DNA of 35,747 nucleotides from an uncultured Methylophaga sp. (lineage in GTDB: Bacteria > Pseudomonadota > Gammaproteobacteria > GCF-002020875). This document shows positions 35,651 to 35,747 of the stretch, in pieces (position 1 is the first letter of the stretch; every line of letters begins with the position of its first letter). The stretch spans positions 1-35,747 of the forward strand of contig CALEHW010000029.1 of assembly GCA_937877715.1 (NCBI GenBank), read 5' to 3'. Made by a program: the position numbers and the translations under genes. The notes beneath the pieces were generated by a model. The model was not told the DNA's origin. It searched no databases and saw nothing but the letters and a program-made list of their open reading frames with translations.

Positions 35651-35747
35651 CTACTGGATACCAATTTCTATTTGTACAGCCTCGCCATCGCCCGTGTCTT
35701 CTTCCTGAACCACTCCCGCATATGGGGCGGTTGCAGCACCTCTACCT
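35651..35747 (-). CDS. Possible 3' end of a gene entering from the right edge
   Basis: On the minus strand an open frame runs from the window edge to a TAG at 35651-35653, encoding an acidic C-terminus (segments APYAGVVQEED and VQIEIGIQ). Another minus-strand frame ends at 35668. The piece is too short to identify and may be chance. Confidence 0.25.
   Translation of the reverse strand, partial: GRGAATAPYAGVVQEEDTGDGEAVQIEIGIQ

Overview
The window is a chromosomal segment of a gammaproteobacterium with medium GC content. The evidence is gene order: thrS-infC-rpmI-rplT-pheS-pheT-ihfA-merR, sdhCDAB-sdhE, nadB facing away from rpoE-rseA-rseC-mucD, and lepA-lepB-rnc-era-recO-pdxJ-acpS are all arrangements typical of that class. 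A secreted Gly/Trp-rich repeat protein resembles, in composition only, the sulfur-globule proteins of purple and colourless sulfur bacteria. A sulfur-oxidising lineage is therefore possible but not shown.

Layout. 1-2.2 kb: purT on the minus strand, divergent from a lipoprotein that joins an FKBP prolyl isomerase to a rhodanese domain. 2.2-3.5 kb: three tRNA genes, Leu(UAG), Leu(CAA) on the minus strand and Val(GAC), around the repeat protein. 3.5-11 kb: the translation cluster, including a thrS leader hairpin that looks like a tRNA-Thr anticodon arm, an infC that probably starts at AUC, a structured rpmI leader, and a terminator-like hairpin before pheS. 11-17.4 kb: a HIT protein, an MscS-type channel, a large LplT-acyltransferase-acyl-ACP synthetase fusion, and YgfZ. 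17.4-20.9 kb: succinate dehydrogenase and its flavinylation factor. 20.9-26.5 kb: nadB, then the sigma-E envelope-stress operon. Here RseA carries the C-terminal domain of RseB and no separate rseB is present; mucD is followed by a glutaredoxin-like gene that seems to start at CTG. 26.5-34.8 kb: lepA to acpS, then cysM and rlmD. 34.8-35.7 kb: a small accessory patch with stacked inverted repeats, a HigBA-like toxin-antitoxin pair with repeated operator-like heptamers, and perhaps the end of a gene running off the right edge.

Most genes are housekeeping and intact. The most unusual points are the RseA-RseB(C) fusion, the tRNA-mimic thrS leader, the non-standard starts of infC and the glutaredoxin gene, the FKBP-rhodanese lipoprotein, and the toxin-antitoxin control region. 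No CRISPR array, insertion sequence, prophage or rRNA was seen, and no stretch longer than 300 bases lacks a gene. All calls were made by reading; no database search or folding program was run.
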